Assembly (NCBI GenBank): GCA_965653335.1
Contig: CBFGZU010000080.1
Span: forward strand, 1-8,531
Direction: 5' to 3'
Source: Pseudolysinimonas_A sp965653335
GTDB lineage: Bacteria; Actinomycetota; Actinomycetes; Actinomycetales; Microbacteriaceae
Length of the DNA stretch: 8,531 nt
Positions 1 through 5,439 of the stretch are shown piece after piece. The stretch's first letter is position 1. Every line of letters starts with the position of its first letter. Both the position numbers and the translations under genes were made by a program. The notes under the pieces are model-generated. The model made no database searches and was not told where the DNA came from. It was given only the letters and a program-made list of their open reading frames with translations.

Positions 1-1
1 C

Positions 2-25
2 GAGGACTGGTTCGTCGAAGACTAG
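2..25 (+). CDS. C-terminal end of a convergent gene (partial; possibly 6-phosphogluconolactonase)
   Basis: Reading the plus strand from base 2 gives EDWFVED followed by TAG at 23-25. This looks like the tail of a gene whose body lies left of the window. The frame is supported only by its neat stop exactly where the minus-strand rbpA ends. In Corynebacterium the gap-pgk-tpi cluster converges with tkt-tal-zwf-opcA-pgl. The W-F/L-hydrophobic-D pattern resembles my recollection of actinobacterial 6-phosphogluconolactonase C-termini, so pgl is a reasonable guess. Seven residues cannot establish identity. The alternative is that this is chance coding-like sequence beyond rbpA. Confidence 0.4.
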   Translation, partial: EDWFVED

Positions 26-384
26 GTCGTCGCCGCGCCGCGGCGCGTTCGCAACTGGTCGAGGGCTTCGTCGAGCAGCTGCGCTGCTTCGGCGTCAGAG
101 CGTCGCTCCTTCACGTAGGCAAGGTGCGTCTTGTAGGGCTCCGCCTTGGCGAGCCGCGGCGGGTTGTCCTTGTCTCGACCGGCGGGCAGTCCCGATTGGG
201 GACTGTCGATGATCTCGGGGATCTCCTCGTCGGGAAGGTTCGCCGCGAAATGACGCACGGTCTCATTGCCGTCGGCATCCCAGTAAGAGATCGTGATGCG
301 GTCGGCGTGAAACCCGCGGTCCTGTTCCCCCATGGGGCCGGAACCGACGCGCGACCCACGGATTGCGCTACCACCAGATGCCAT
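22..384 (-). CDS. rbpA: RNA polymerase-binding protein RbpA
   Basis: Encodes 120 residues matching the actinobacterial RbpA family. In that family RbpA binds RNA polymerase and the group 1/2 sigma factors and stabilises the open promoter complex. The N-terminal IRGSRVGSG segment (about residues 8-16) matches the family's RGSRLG tail. The middle (about 25-65) is the beta-rich core. AEPYKTHLAYVKERRS followed by a helix ending in RTRRG (about 81-116) corresponds to the basic linker and sigma-interaction domain. There are no cysteines, whereas the mycobacterial core has an LCRNG motif. This core variant seems typical of Microbacteriaceae. The ATG at 384-382 has AGGAG eight bases upstream (393-397), overlapping the secG stop. 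It is the last gene of the gap-pgk-tpiA-secG series, 11 nt after secG. Its stop at 24-22 overlaps the stop of the convergent gene. Confidence 0.93.
   Translation of the reverse strand: MASGGSAIRGSRVGSGPMGEQDRGFHADRITISYWDADGNETVRHFAANLPDEEIPEIIDSPQSGLPAGRDKDNPPRLAKAEPYKTHLAYVKERRSDAEAAQLLDEALDQLRTRRGAATT
34..47. repeat. 14-bp perfect GC palindrome near the convergent gene ends
   Basis: Bases 34-47 read CGCGCCGCGGCGCG, which equals its own reverse complement. It lies inside the last codons of rbpA (the RTRRG region) and eight bases beyond the plus-strand stop at 23-25. Folded as RNA it gives five G-C pairs with a four-base loop. There is no T tract on either side, so any terminator role is speculative. 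It may simply reflect arginine/glycine codons in high-GC DNA. Confidence 0.35.
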
Positions 385-395
385 GTGTCGAACTC

Positions 396-641
396 CTAGG
401 GCGCGAACTTGACGATGAGCCCGAGCACGATGATGCTCGCGACCCAGAGCAGGGCGAGCACCACGGTGATGCGGTTGAGATTGCGCTCGGCGACGCCGGA
501 CGCACCGAGGTTCGAGCTCGTGCCGCCACCGAACATGTCGGAGAGACCCCCGCCGCGACCGCGGTGCAAGAGGATGAGCAGGGTCAACAGGAGGCTCGTG
601 ATTCCGAGCAGCACCTGGACGATGGTCTGGAGAACGAACAT
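396..641 (-). CDS. secG: Preprotein translocase subunit SecG
   Basis: Encodes an 81-residue inner-membrane protein with the SecG layout. A first hydrophobic helix at about residues 3-25 (VLQTIVQVLLGITSLLLTLL) is followed by a short polar loop with HRGRGGGLSDMFGGG (about 26-40), and a second helix lies at about 58-77. The glycine-rich loop with SDMFGG is the SecG signature. SecG joins SecY and SecE in the membrane channel that exports unfolded proteins with SecA. The ATG at 641-639 lies 12 nt after the tpiA stop and is preceded by GGGGCGG, a modest ribosome-binding site. The stop codon TAG (398-396) is part of the TAGGAG ribosome-binding sequence of rbpA. The position between tpiA and rbpA suggests co-transcription with the glycolytic genes. 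A conserved link of secG to tpiA is common in bacteria. Confidence 0.95.
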   Translation of the reverse strand: MFVLQTIVQVLLGITSLLLTLLILLHRGRGGGLSDMFGGGTSSNLGASGVAERNLNRITVVLALLWVASIIVLGLIVKFAP

Positions 642-653
642 AACCGCCCCAGT

Positions 654-1448
654 CTACGTGCCGACGTGCTTGTCGAAGCGCACGATGCTGGCGAATTCGT
701 CGAGCATCAGGCTCGCTCCCCCGACGAGTGCGCCGTCGACATCCGCTTCGCGCATGAAGCCGGCGATGTTCGAAGCCTTGACGCTTCCCCCGTAAAGGAT
801 GCGACTGGCTCGCGCGACGTCGTCGCCGAGAACCTCCGCGATCACCGCCCGCAAAGCGGCGCAGACCTGCTGGGCCTGCTCACTCGTGGCCGGTTGCCCG
901 GATCCGATCGCCCAGACCGGCTCGTAGGCAACGACGATTTCGGAGCCGGCCACCGCGCCGCCGAGCGCGACGCGCAACTGAGCGACGGGAACGGCGCTCG
1001 GTCCATGCTGGTCGAGGTCGTCGGCGGTCTCGCCGACGCAGATGATCGGAACGATGCCGTGCCGATGCGCCGCCGCGACCTTGGCGGCGATCGCCTCATC
1101 CGTCTCGCCGTGGTACTGCCGGCGTTCGGAGTGGCCGACGATGACGTACGTAGTATCGAGCGCCTTGAGAAACGCCCCGGAGATCTCGCCGGTGTACGCG
1201 CCGCTGTCGTGCGCCGAGATGTCCTGCCCACCGAAGGCGATCGGCAGATCGTCAGCGTTCACGAGGGTCTGCACGCTGCGCAAGTCGGTGAACGGCGGGA
1301 ACACGGCGACCTCGGCCTTGCCGAAATCGTGATTCGCGTCCTTGAGCGTCCAGGCGAGCTTCTGCACGAAAGCGATCGATTGCAAGTGGTCGAGATTCAT
1401 CTTCCAGTTGCCCGCGATGAACGGGATGCGATCGGTCACTGCTGCCAT
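654..1448 (-). CDS. tpiA: Triose-phosphate isomerase
   Basis: A 264-residue TIM barrel that interconverts dihydroxyacetone phosphate and glyceraldehyde 3-phosphate in the cytoplasm. The catalytic residues are all present: Lys16 in GNWKMN, His106 in VGHSERR and Glu176 in AYEPVWAIGSG. The flexible loop 6 (AIGSG, 180-184) and the phosphate-binding YGGSVKASN segment (219-227) follow. Length is slightly above the usual 250 residues. The start is ATG at 1448-1446, supported by GGAGG seven bases upstream (1456-1460), which lies inside the end of pgk. This gives a 13-nt overlap with pgk, whose TGA is at 1438-1436. A GTG at codon 4 would make a GTGA overlap but has no ribosome-binding site at the right distance. 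The gene acts directly with gap and pgk upstream and is very probably in the same transcript. Confidence 0.97.
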   Translation of the reverse strand: MAAVTDRIPFIAGNWKMNLDHLQSIAFVQKLAWTLKDANHDFGKAEVAVFPPFTDLRSVQTLVNADDLPIAFGGQDISAHDSGAYTGEISGAFLKALDTTYVIVGHSERRQYHGETDEAIAAKVAAAHRHGIVPIICVGETADDLDQHGPSAVPVAQLRVALGGAVAGSEIVVAYEPVWAIGSGQPATSEQAQQVCAALRAVIAEVLGDDVARASRILYGGSVKASNIAGFMREADVDGALVGGASLMLDEFASIVRFDKHVGT

Positions 1449-2617
1449 CCGAGAACCTCCAGGCCGGGAAGCGTCTTGCCTTCAAGAAATTCGAGACTCG
1501 CTCCGCCACCCGTCGAGATGTGACCGAACTGCTCGTCGGAGAACCCGAGCGCCCGCACCGCGGCGGCGGAATCCCCCCCGCCGACCACTCCGAGCCCATC
1601 GACGTCGCTGAGGGCCTCGGCCACGGCTCGCGTGCCGTCGGCGAACGCGGGGAACTCGAACACCCCCATTGGCCCGTTCCAGAACACGGTGCGCGAGGAG
1701 CGGATGTGGGCGGCGAACGTCGCCGCCGTCTCCGGTCCGATGTCGAGCCCGATGCCGTCGGCGCCGAACGGGGTGTCTTCGAGGGCATCGGCCGCCGCGA
1801 CGACGTGGGAGGCGTCAGCCGAGAAACCCGACGCCATGACGATGTCGGTCGGCAGAACTAGCTCGACGCCGTGCTCGGCCGCCTCGGCGACATAGCGCTT
1901 CACCGTCTCGAACTGCGACGCCTCGAGCAGGCTCTTGCCGATGCCGTGCCCGTTCGCCGCGAGAAAGGTGAAGAGCATCCCGCCACCGATCAGCAAGCGA
2001 TCGACCTTCGGCAGCAGGGCGTCGATGACCCCCAGTTTGTCGGAGACCTTGGAGCCCCCGAGGACGACCGTGTAAGGCTTCTCAGGGCGCGTCGTCAGCC
2101 GGTCGAGCACGTCGAGTTCCGCGGCGATGAGCAGTCCGGCCGCGGACGGCACGGCCTTCGCGAGCTCGAAGACGCTCGCCTGCTTGCGGTGCACGACACC
2201 GAAGCCGTCGGAGACGAGCACGTCACCCAGTTCGGCGAGCTCCGCGGCGAACGACTCTCGTTCGGCGGCGTCTTTCGACGTCTCGCGCGGATCGAAGCGG
2301 AGATTCTCGAGGAGCGTCACGCCGCTTGCTGCGGTCGGGGGTCCGAAGGCGACGCGTTCGCCCAACAGCTCCCCCAGGCGCGCGGCCACGGGGGCGAGAC
2401 TGAATCGCGCGTCGGGAGCCCCGTCGGGGCGGCCCAGGTGCGACATGGCGACGACGGAAGCACCCGCCTCACGCAGTTTCCGGATGGTGGGAATCGAGGC
2501 GCGGACGCGCCCGTCATCCGTGATCCGGCCGTCGTCGAGCGGAACGTTGAGGTCGCAGCGAAGCAAAACGACCTTGCCGGCGAGATCGCCGAGGGTCTCG
2601 ATCGTGCGCAGAGTCAC
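1436..2617 (-). CDS. pgk: Phosphoglycerate kinase
   Basis: A 393-residue two-domain kinase that transfers phosphate from 1,3-bisphosphoglycerate to ADP. Visible motifs in order are RCDLNVPLDDG (20-30) and SHLGRPDG (59-66) for substrate, LLENLRF (102-108), DGFGVVHRKQASV (137-149), GGSKVSDKLGVI (187-198), FWNGPMGVFE (312-321) and the nucleotide-loop GGGDSAAAV (346-354), with a GGGASLEFLEGK tail. The start is GTG at 2617-2615, directly after the TAA of gap (2620-2618) with no spacer and no clear Shine-Dalgarno. The N-terminal sequence TLRTIETLGDL fits the family here. Re-initiation by ribosomes finishing gap is likely. The segment before LLENLRF is about ten residues shorter than in the homologues I recall (residues 92-101 here), but all catalytic motifs are intact, so the enzyme should work. 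Confidence 0.97.
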   Translation of the reverse strand: MTLRTIETLGDLAGKVVLLRCDLNVPLDDGRITDDGRVRASIPTIRKLREAGASVVAMSHLGRPDGAPDARFSLAPVAARLGELLGERVAFGPPTAASGVTLLENLRFDPRETSKDAAERESFAAELAELGDVLVSDGFGVVHRKQASVFELAKAVPSAAGLLIAAELDVLDRLTTRPEKPYTVVLGGSKVSDKLGVIDALLPKVDRLLIGGGMLFTFLAANGHGIGKSLLEASQFETVKRYVAEAAEHGVELVLPTDIVMASGFSADASHVVAAADALEDTPFGADGIGLDIGPETAATFAAHIRSSRTVFWNGPMGVFEFPAFADGTRAVAEALSDVDGLGVVGGGDSAAAVRALGFSDEQFGHISTGGGASLEFLEGKTLPGLEVLGWQQ

Positions 2618-3625
2618 TTAGAGGCGCTCGGCGACGTACTCGGTCAGGTCGACGAGTCGGTTGGAGTAACCCCACTCGTTGTCGTACCAGGCGTAAAGCT
2701 TGACCTGGTCGCCGAGGATCTTGGTCAGCGGCGCGTCGAAGATCGACGAATGCGGGTCGCTCACGATGTCGCTCGACACGATGTCGTCTTCCGAGTACTT
2801 GAGGATTCCCTTGAGCGGGCCCTCGGCGGCGGCCTTGTAGGCATCCTTGATCTCGTCCATCGTGACGACGCGTGAGGCCTGCACGGTGAGGTCCGTGATC
2901 GAGCCGGTCGGCACGGGGACGCGCAACGAATACCCGTCCAGCTTGCCCGCGAGCTCCGGCAGGACGAGGCCGATGGCCTTCGCCGCGCCCGTCGACGTCG
3001 GCACGATGTTGATCGCGGCGGCACGCGCACGGCGAAGGTCGCTGTGCGGTCCGTCCTGCAAGTTCTGGTCGGCCGTGTAGGCGTGGATCGTCGTCATGAG
3101 TCCGCGTTCGATGCCGAAGGCGTCGTTGAAGACCTTCGCGAGCGGAGCGAGCGAGTTCGTCGTGCACGAGGCGTTCGAGAGGATGTGCATCGTCGCCGGG
3201 TCGTAGGTGTGCTCGTTGACGCCCATGACGAAGGTGCCGTCGTTGTCGGTCGCCGGCGCGGAGATGATGACCTTCTTGGCACCGCCGCCGTCGATGTGCT
3301 TGCGGGCGTCCGCCGCGGCGGTGAATCGACCCGTCGACTCGATGACGATGTCGACGCCGTAGTCCGACCACGGCAGCGCGGCCGGGTCGCGCTCCTCGAA
3401 AACGCGGATGGGCTTGCCGTTGACGACGATCTGGTCGCCGTCGTAGTCGACGGTGCCGTCGAGCCGGCCGGTGATCGAGTCGTACTTCAGCAAGTGCGCG
3501 AGCGACTTGTTGTCGGTGAGGTCGTTGACGGCGACGATCTCGAGGTCGCTGCCCTTCGCGAGGGCCGCGCGAAGATAATTCCGCCCGATCCGGCCGAAGC
3601 CGTTGATTCCGATCTTGACCGACAC
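2618..3625 (-). CDS. gap: Glyceraldehyde-3-phosphate dehydrogenase, type I
   Basis: A 335-residue NAD-type enzyme that oxidises and phosphorylates glyceraldehyde 3-phosphate to 1,3-bisphosphoglycerate. The Rossmann start KIGINGFGRIGRN (4-16) is followed by VNDLTD (33-38), where an acidic residue after beta-2 fits NAD preference. Then come the catalytic Cys154 in NASCTTN, His181 in TTIHAYT, the PTSTGAAKA substrate segment and WYDNEWGYSNR near the C-terminus. The start is GTG at 3625-3623, with AAGGAG at 3631-3636 five bases upstream. The same frame is open 22 codons further to an ATG at 3691, but that extension (MRPRSPCATATT...) is unlike any GAPDH and lies across the ribosome-binding site, so I reject it. 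It heads the gap-pgk-tpiA-secG-rbpA series. No convincing promoter hexamers are seen in its 124-base leader. Confidence 0.97.
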   Translation of the reverse strand: MSVKIGINGFGRIGRNYLRAALAKGSDLEIVAVNDLTDNKSLAHLLKYDSITGRLDGTVDYDGDQIVVNGKPIRVFEERDPAALPWSDYGVDIVIESTGRFTAAADARKHIDGGGAKKVIISAPATDNDGTFVMGVNEHTYDPATMHILSNASCTTNSLAPLAKVFNDAFGIERGLMTTIHAYTADQNLQDGPHSDLRRARAAAINIVPTSTGAAKAIGLVLPELAGKLDGYSLRVPVPTGSITDLTVQASRVVTMDEIKDAYKAAAEGPLKGILKYSEDDIVSSDIVSDPHSSIFDAPLTKILGDQVKLYAWYDNEWGYSNRLVDLTEYVAERL

Positions 3626-3630
3626 AGGTG

Positions 3631-3636
3631 CTCCTT
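3631..3636 (-). promoter_or_regulatory. Ribosome-binding site deciding the gap start
   Basis: The minus strand reads AAGGAG, then five bases (CACCT), then GTG TCG GTC AAG. This places translation start at 3625. It argues against the upstream in-frame ATG at 3691-3689, which would translate through this site. Confidence 0.8.
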
Positions 3637-3679
3637 GAAAGTAGTCGTAGGGGTGTGTGGTGGCGGTGGCGCACGGCGA

Positions 3680-3713
3680 CCGGGGGCGCACCCTCGACGG
3701 GTCGCACTCCCGG
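3680..3713 (-). other. GC-rich hairpin in the sodA-gap intergenic region
   Basis: On the minus strand the sequence from 3713 to 3680 can pair as CCGGG/CCCGG and GCG/CGC with an inner ACCC/GGGT stem around a GTCGA loop. That is about 13 pairs interrupted by three single-base bulges. It begins about 35 nt after the sodA stop and ends about 55 nt before the gap start. No T tract follows, so it is not a classical intrinsic terminator. It could slow polymerase, protect an RNA end or partly separate sodA from gap. The pairing was found by eye, without energy calculation. Confidence 0.35.
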
Positions 3714-3749
3714 CCGCGCAGAACATCCGATCGAGCGGAGTTCGAGCCT

Positions 3750-4376
3750 CTACGACAGTAGCAGCAGCCCCGCCGCTCCCGAACGCGCCGCGTCGAAGCG
3801 CGCTCCCGCGTCCGCCCAGTTCGCGATGTTCCAGAATGCCTTCACATAGTCGGCCTTGACGTTGACGTAGTCGAGGTAGAACGCGTGCTCCCACATGTCG
3901 AGCTGCAGGATCGGCGTGACGCCCAGCGGCGTGTTGTTCTGCTGGTCGTAGAGCTGGTGGATGAGCAGACGTGAGCCCACCGGATCCCACGCGAGCACCG
4001 CCCAGCCGGAGCCTTGAAGGCTGTTCGCCGCGGCGCTGAAGTGGCCGACGAACTTGTCGAAGGAGCCGAAGAACTCGTCGATCGCGGCACCGAGTTCGCC
4101 CGCGGGCTTGTCGCCGCCATCCGGCGAGAGGTTCTTCCAGAAGATCGAGTGGTTGATGTGACCGCCGAGATGGAACGCGAGGTCCTTCTCGAGCTTGGGC
4201 ACGTTGCCGTAGTCGCCGGAGTCGCGCGCTTCAGCGAGCTTCTCGAGCGCGGTGTTCGCGCCGGCGACGTACGCGGCATGGTGCTTGTCGTGGTGCAGCT
4301 CCATGATCCTGGCGCTGATGTGCGGCTCGAGGGCCGCGTAGTCGTACGGGAGATCGGGAAGCGTGTAGTCAGCCAT
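3750..4376 (-). CDS. sodA: Superoxide dismutase, Mn/Fe family (Mn type likely)
   Basis: A 208-residue cytoplasmic enzyme that dismutates superoxide to oxygen and hydrogen peroxide. The four metal ligands are visible: His28 in MELHHDKHH, His76 in GGHINHSIFW, and Asp160 and His164 in LDMWEHAFYLDY. GGHINH with no glutamine there, plus Gln145 in YDQQNN at the position where the M. tuberculosis iron enzyme has His145, points to manganese use. Metal choice cannot be proven from sequence. There is no signal peptide. The start is ATG at 4376-4374. Upstream there is no good Shine-Dalgarno, but TAGGCT lies exactly where a -10 box would put the first transcribed base at the A of this ATG, so a leaderless message is plausible. 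It sits 61 bases after whiA and 124 bases before gap, and is probably its own or a weakly linked transcription unit. Confidence 0.96.
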   Translation of the reverse strand: MADYTLPDLPYDYAALEPHISARIMELHHDKHHAAYVAGANTALEKLAEARDSGDYGNVPKLEKDLAFHLGGHINHSIFWKNLSPDGGDKPAGELGAAIDEFFGSFDKFVGHFSAAANSLQGSGWAVLAWDPVGSRLLIHQLYDQQNNTPLGVTPILQLDMWEHAFYLDYVNVKADYVKAFWNIANWADAGARFDAARSGAAGLLLLS

Positions 4377-4382
4377 GAGGTC

Positions 4383-4410
4383 AGCCTACGCCGAGGGCGG
4401 AAGCCGTCGC
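4383..4410 (-). promoter_or_regulatory. Candidate leaderless promoter for sodA
   Basis: The minus strand has TAGGCT at 4388-4383, matching the actinobacterial -10 pattern TANNNT. Sixteen bases upstream is GCGACG (4410-4405), a weak -35 matching TTGACA at the central GAC. The -10 ends six bases before the sodA ATG, so +1 would be the A of the start codon. The lack of a clear ribosome-binding site agrees with leaderless translation, which is frequent in actinobacteria. The match is short and could be chance. Confidence 0.45.
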
Positions 4411-4417
4411 CGACAGC
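4403..4417. promoter_or_regulatory. Dyad overlapping the -35 region of the sodA promoter candidate
   Basis: The plus strand reads GCCGTCGCCGACAGC, with GTCG and CGAC arms around a single central C at 4410 and partly matching outer bases. The centre is about 34 bases upstream of the sodA ATG, where a repressor could block a -35 box. As RNA it could also form a weak five-pair hairpin after whiA. No known operator was recognised. Confidence 0.25.
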
Positions 4418-4437
4418 GTCCGAAGTTCACCCGGCGG

Positions 4438-5409
4438 CTAATCGAGGTCGGGCAGTCCCGCATCCGTTCCGGGAAGGCCGAGATCGGACGCCTTCTTGTC
4501 GGCCATCGCGAGGAGGCGCCGAATGCGGCCGGCGACGGCGTCTTTCGTCATCGGTGGATCGGCGTGGTGACCCAGCTCGTCGAGGCTCGCATCGCGGTGG
4601 TTCAGCCGCAGCTCTCCCGCGTAACGCAAGTGCTCGGGCACATCTCCGTCGAGGATCTCCAGAGCCCGTTCCACGCGCGCGCACGCGGCCACGGCCGCTT
4701 GCGCCGATCGGCGGAGGTTGGCGTCGTCGAAGTTCACCAGTCGGTTCGCCGTCGCGCGCACCTCCCGGCGTTGACGCAGCTCCTCCCAGGCGTTCATGCT
4801 CGCACCCGCGCCCATCAGTTGCAGCATCGTGCCGATTGATTCCCCGTCGCGGACGACGACCCGGACGGATCCGCGAACTTCGCGCGCTTTCGCGACGACC
4901 TTGAGCCGCCCGGCCGCTCCGACGAGAGCCATCGCCGCCTCGTTGCCGGGGCAGATCACCTCGAGTGCGGCCGACCGGCCGGGGTCGGTGAGCGATCCGG
5001 TCGCGAGGAAGGCGCCGCGCCAGATCGCCGCGAGTTCGTCGCGGGATCCCGTCGTGAGCCGGTTCGGCAGCCCGCGCACGGGGCGATTGCGCGCGTCGAT
5101 GAGGCCGGTCTGGCGCGCGAGCGTCTCGGCGCCGTCGATCACCCGGACGAGGTAGGTGCTCGAGCGCCGCACATTGCTCCCCGAGATGACCGAGACGTCG
5201 CTGCGTACGCCGTATAGCTCGGCGAGATCCTTGCGCACTCGGCGGGCGATCTTCGGCGACTCCAGTTCGGCTTCGACGGCGATCCGGTTCGAAATAGTGT
5301 GCAGGCCGCTCGAGAATCGCAAAAGGGCGGCCAGCTCGGCGGCACGAACCGACGTCTTGCCGACTTCGACCCCGGCGAGTTCCTCTTTGACATCGGCCGT
5401 CAGTGCCAC
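4438..5409 (-). CDS. whiA: DNA-binding protein WhiA
   Basis: A 323-residue member of the WhiA family, which in Streptomyces switches on sporulation septation genes with WhiB and in other Gram-positives affects division and chromosome segregation. The N-terminal domain covers about residues 1-85. A degenerate LAGLIDADG homing-endonuclease-like domain follows, with WRGAFLATGSLTDPG at 130-144 and no expected nuclease activity. The C-terminal helix-turn-helix region contains NFDDANLRRSAQAAVAA (about 226-242) and LGHHADPPMTKDAVAGRIRRL (about 279-299). The start is GTG at 5409-5407 with AAGGA seven bases upstream (5417-5421). It lies 30 nt after rapZ in the conserved uvrC-rapZ-whiA order, so it is probably co-transcribed with them. 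A 9-bp direct repeat sits in the short gap before it. Length is normal for the family. Confidence 0.96.
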   Translation of the reverse strand: MALTADVKEELAGVEVGKTSVRAAELAALLRFSSGLHTISNRIAVEAELESPKIARRVRKDLAELYGVRSDVSVISGSNVRRSSTYLVRVIDGAETLARQTGLIDARNRPVRGLPNRLTTGSRDELAAIWRGAFLATGSLTDPGRSAALEVICPGNEAAMALVGAAGRLKVVAKAREVRGSVRVVVRDGESIGTMLQLMGAGASMNAWEELRQRREVRATANRLVNFDDANLRRSAQAAVAACARVERALEILDGDVPEHLRYAGELRLNHRDASLDELGHHADPPMTKDAVAGRIRRLLAMADKKASDLGLPGTDAGLPDLD

Positions 5410-5433
5410 TCAGTCGTCCTTAGTTCAGTCGTC
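5410..5433. repeat. 9-bp direct repeat directly before whiA
   Basis: TCAGTCGTC occurs on the plus strand at 5410-5418 and again at 5425-5433, a 15-base period. One copy touches the whiA GTG start, and the AAGGA ribosome-binding site overlaps the junction. It occupies most of the 30-base rapZ-whiA gap. It could be a small duplication or a regulatory site; no function is known to me. Confidence 0.5.
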
Positions 5434-5439
5434 GGTCGA

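Noticed and set aside
385..389. GACAC, the core WhiA-binding motif, just before the rbpA start (also at 6346-6350 before rapZ)
   Set aside because: A five-base motif is expected many times in this window by chance, and neither site has a supporting promoter.
1437..1439. GTG as the tpiA start, giving a GTGA overlap with pgk
   Set aside because: The GGAGG site is 16 bases away, too far; the ATG at 1448 has the proper seven-base spacing.
363..1523. 386-codon plus-strand open frame opposite secG and tpiA
   Set aside because: Crosses several real genes on the other strand and has no recognisable domain; a shadow frame.
1871..2875. 334-codon plus-strand open frame opposite pgk and the end of gap
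   Set aside because: Spans the pgk-gap junction in antisense, with biased composition and no motifs; a shadow frame.
3044..3859. 271-codon plus-strand open frame opposite gap and the sodA end
   Set aside because: Valine/arginine-rich antisense product covering the intergenic region; no motif and no ribosome-binding site recognised.
3487..3990. Minus-strand open frame of 167 codons bridging sodA and gap
   Set aside because: Out of frame with both well-supported enzymes and low in complexity; it only exists because stops are rare at this GC content.
4377..4437. Intrinsic terminator after whiA
   Set aside because: Only a five-pair hairpin with one G-U and no T tract; not enough to call.
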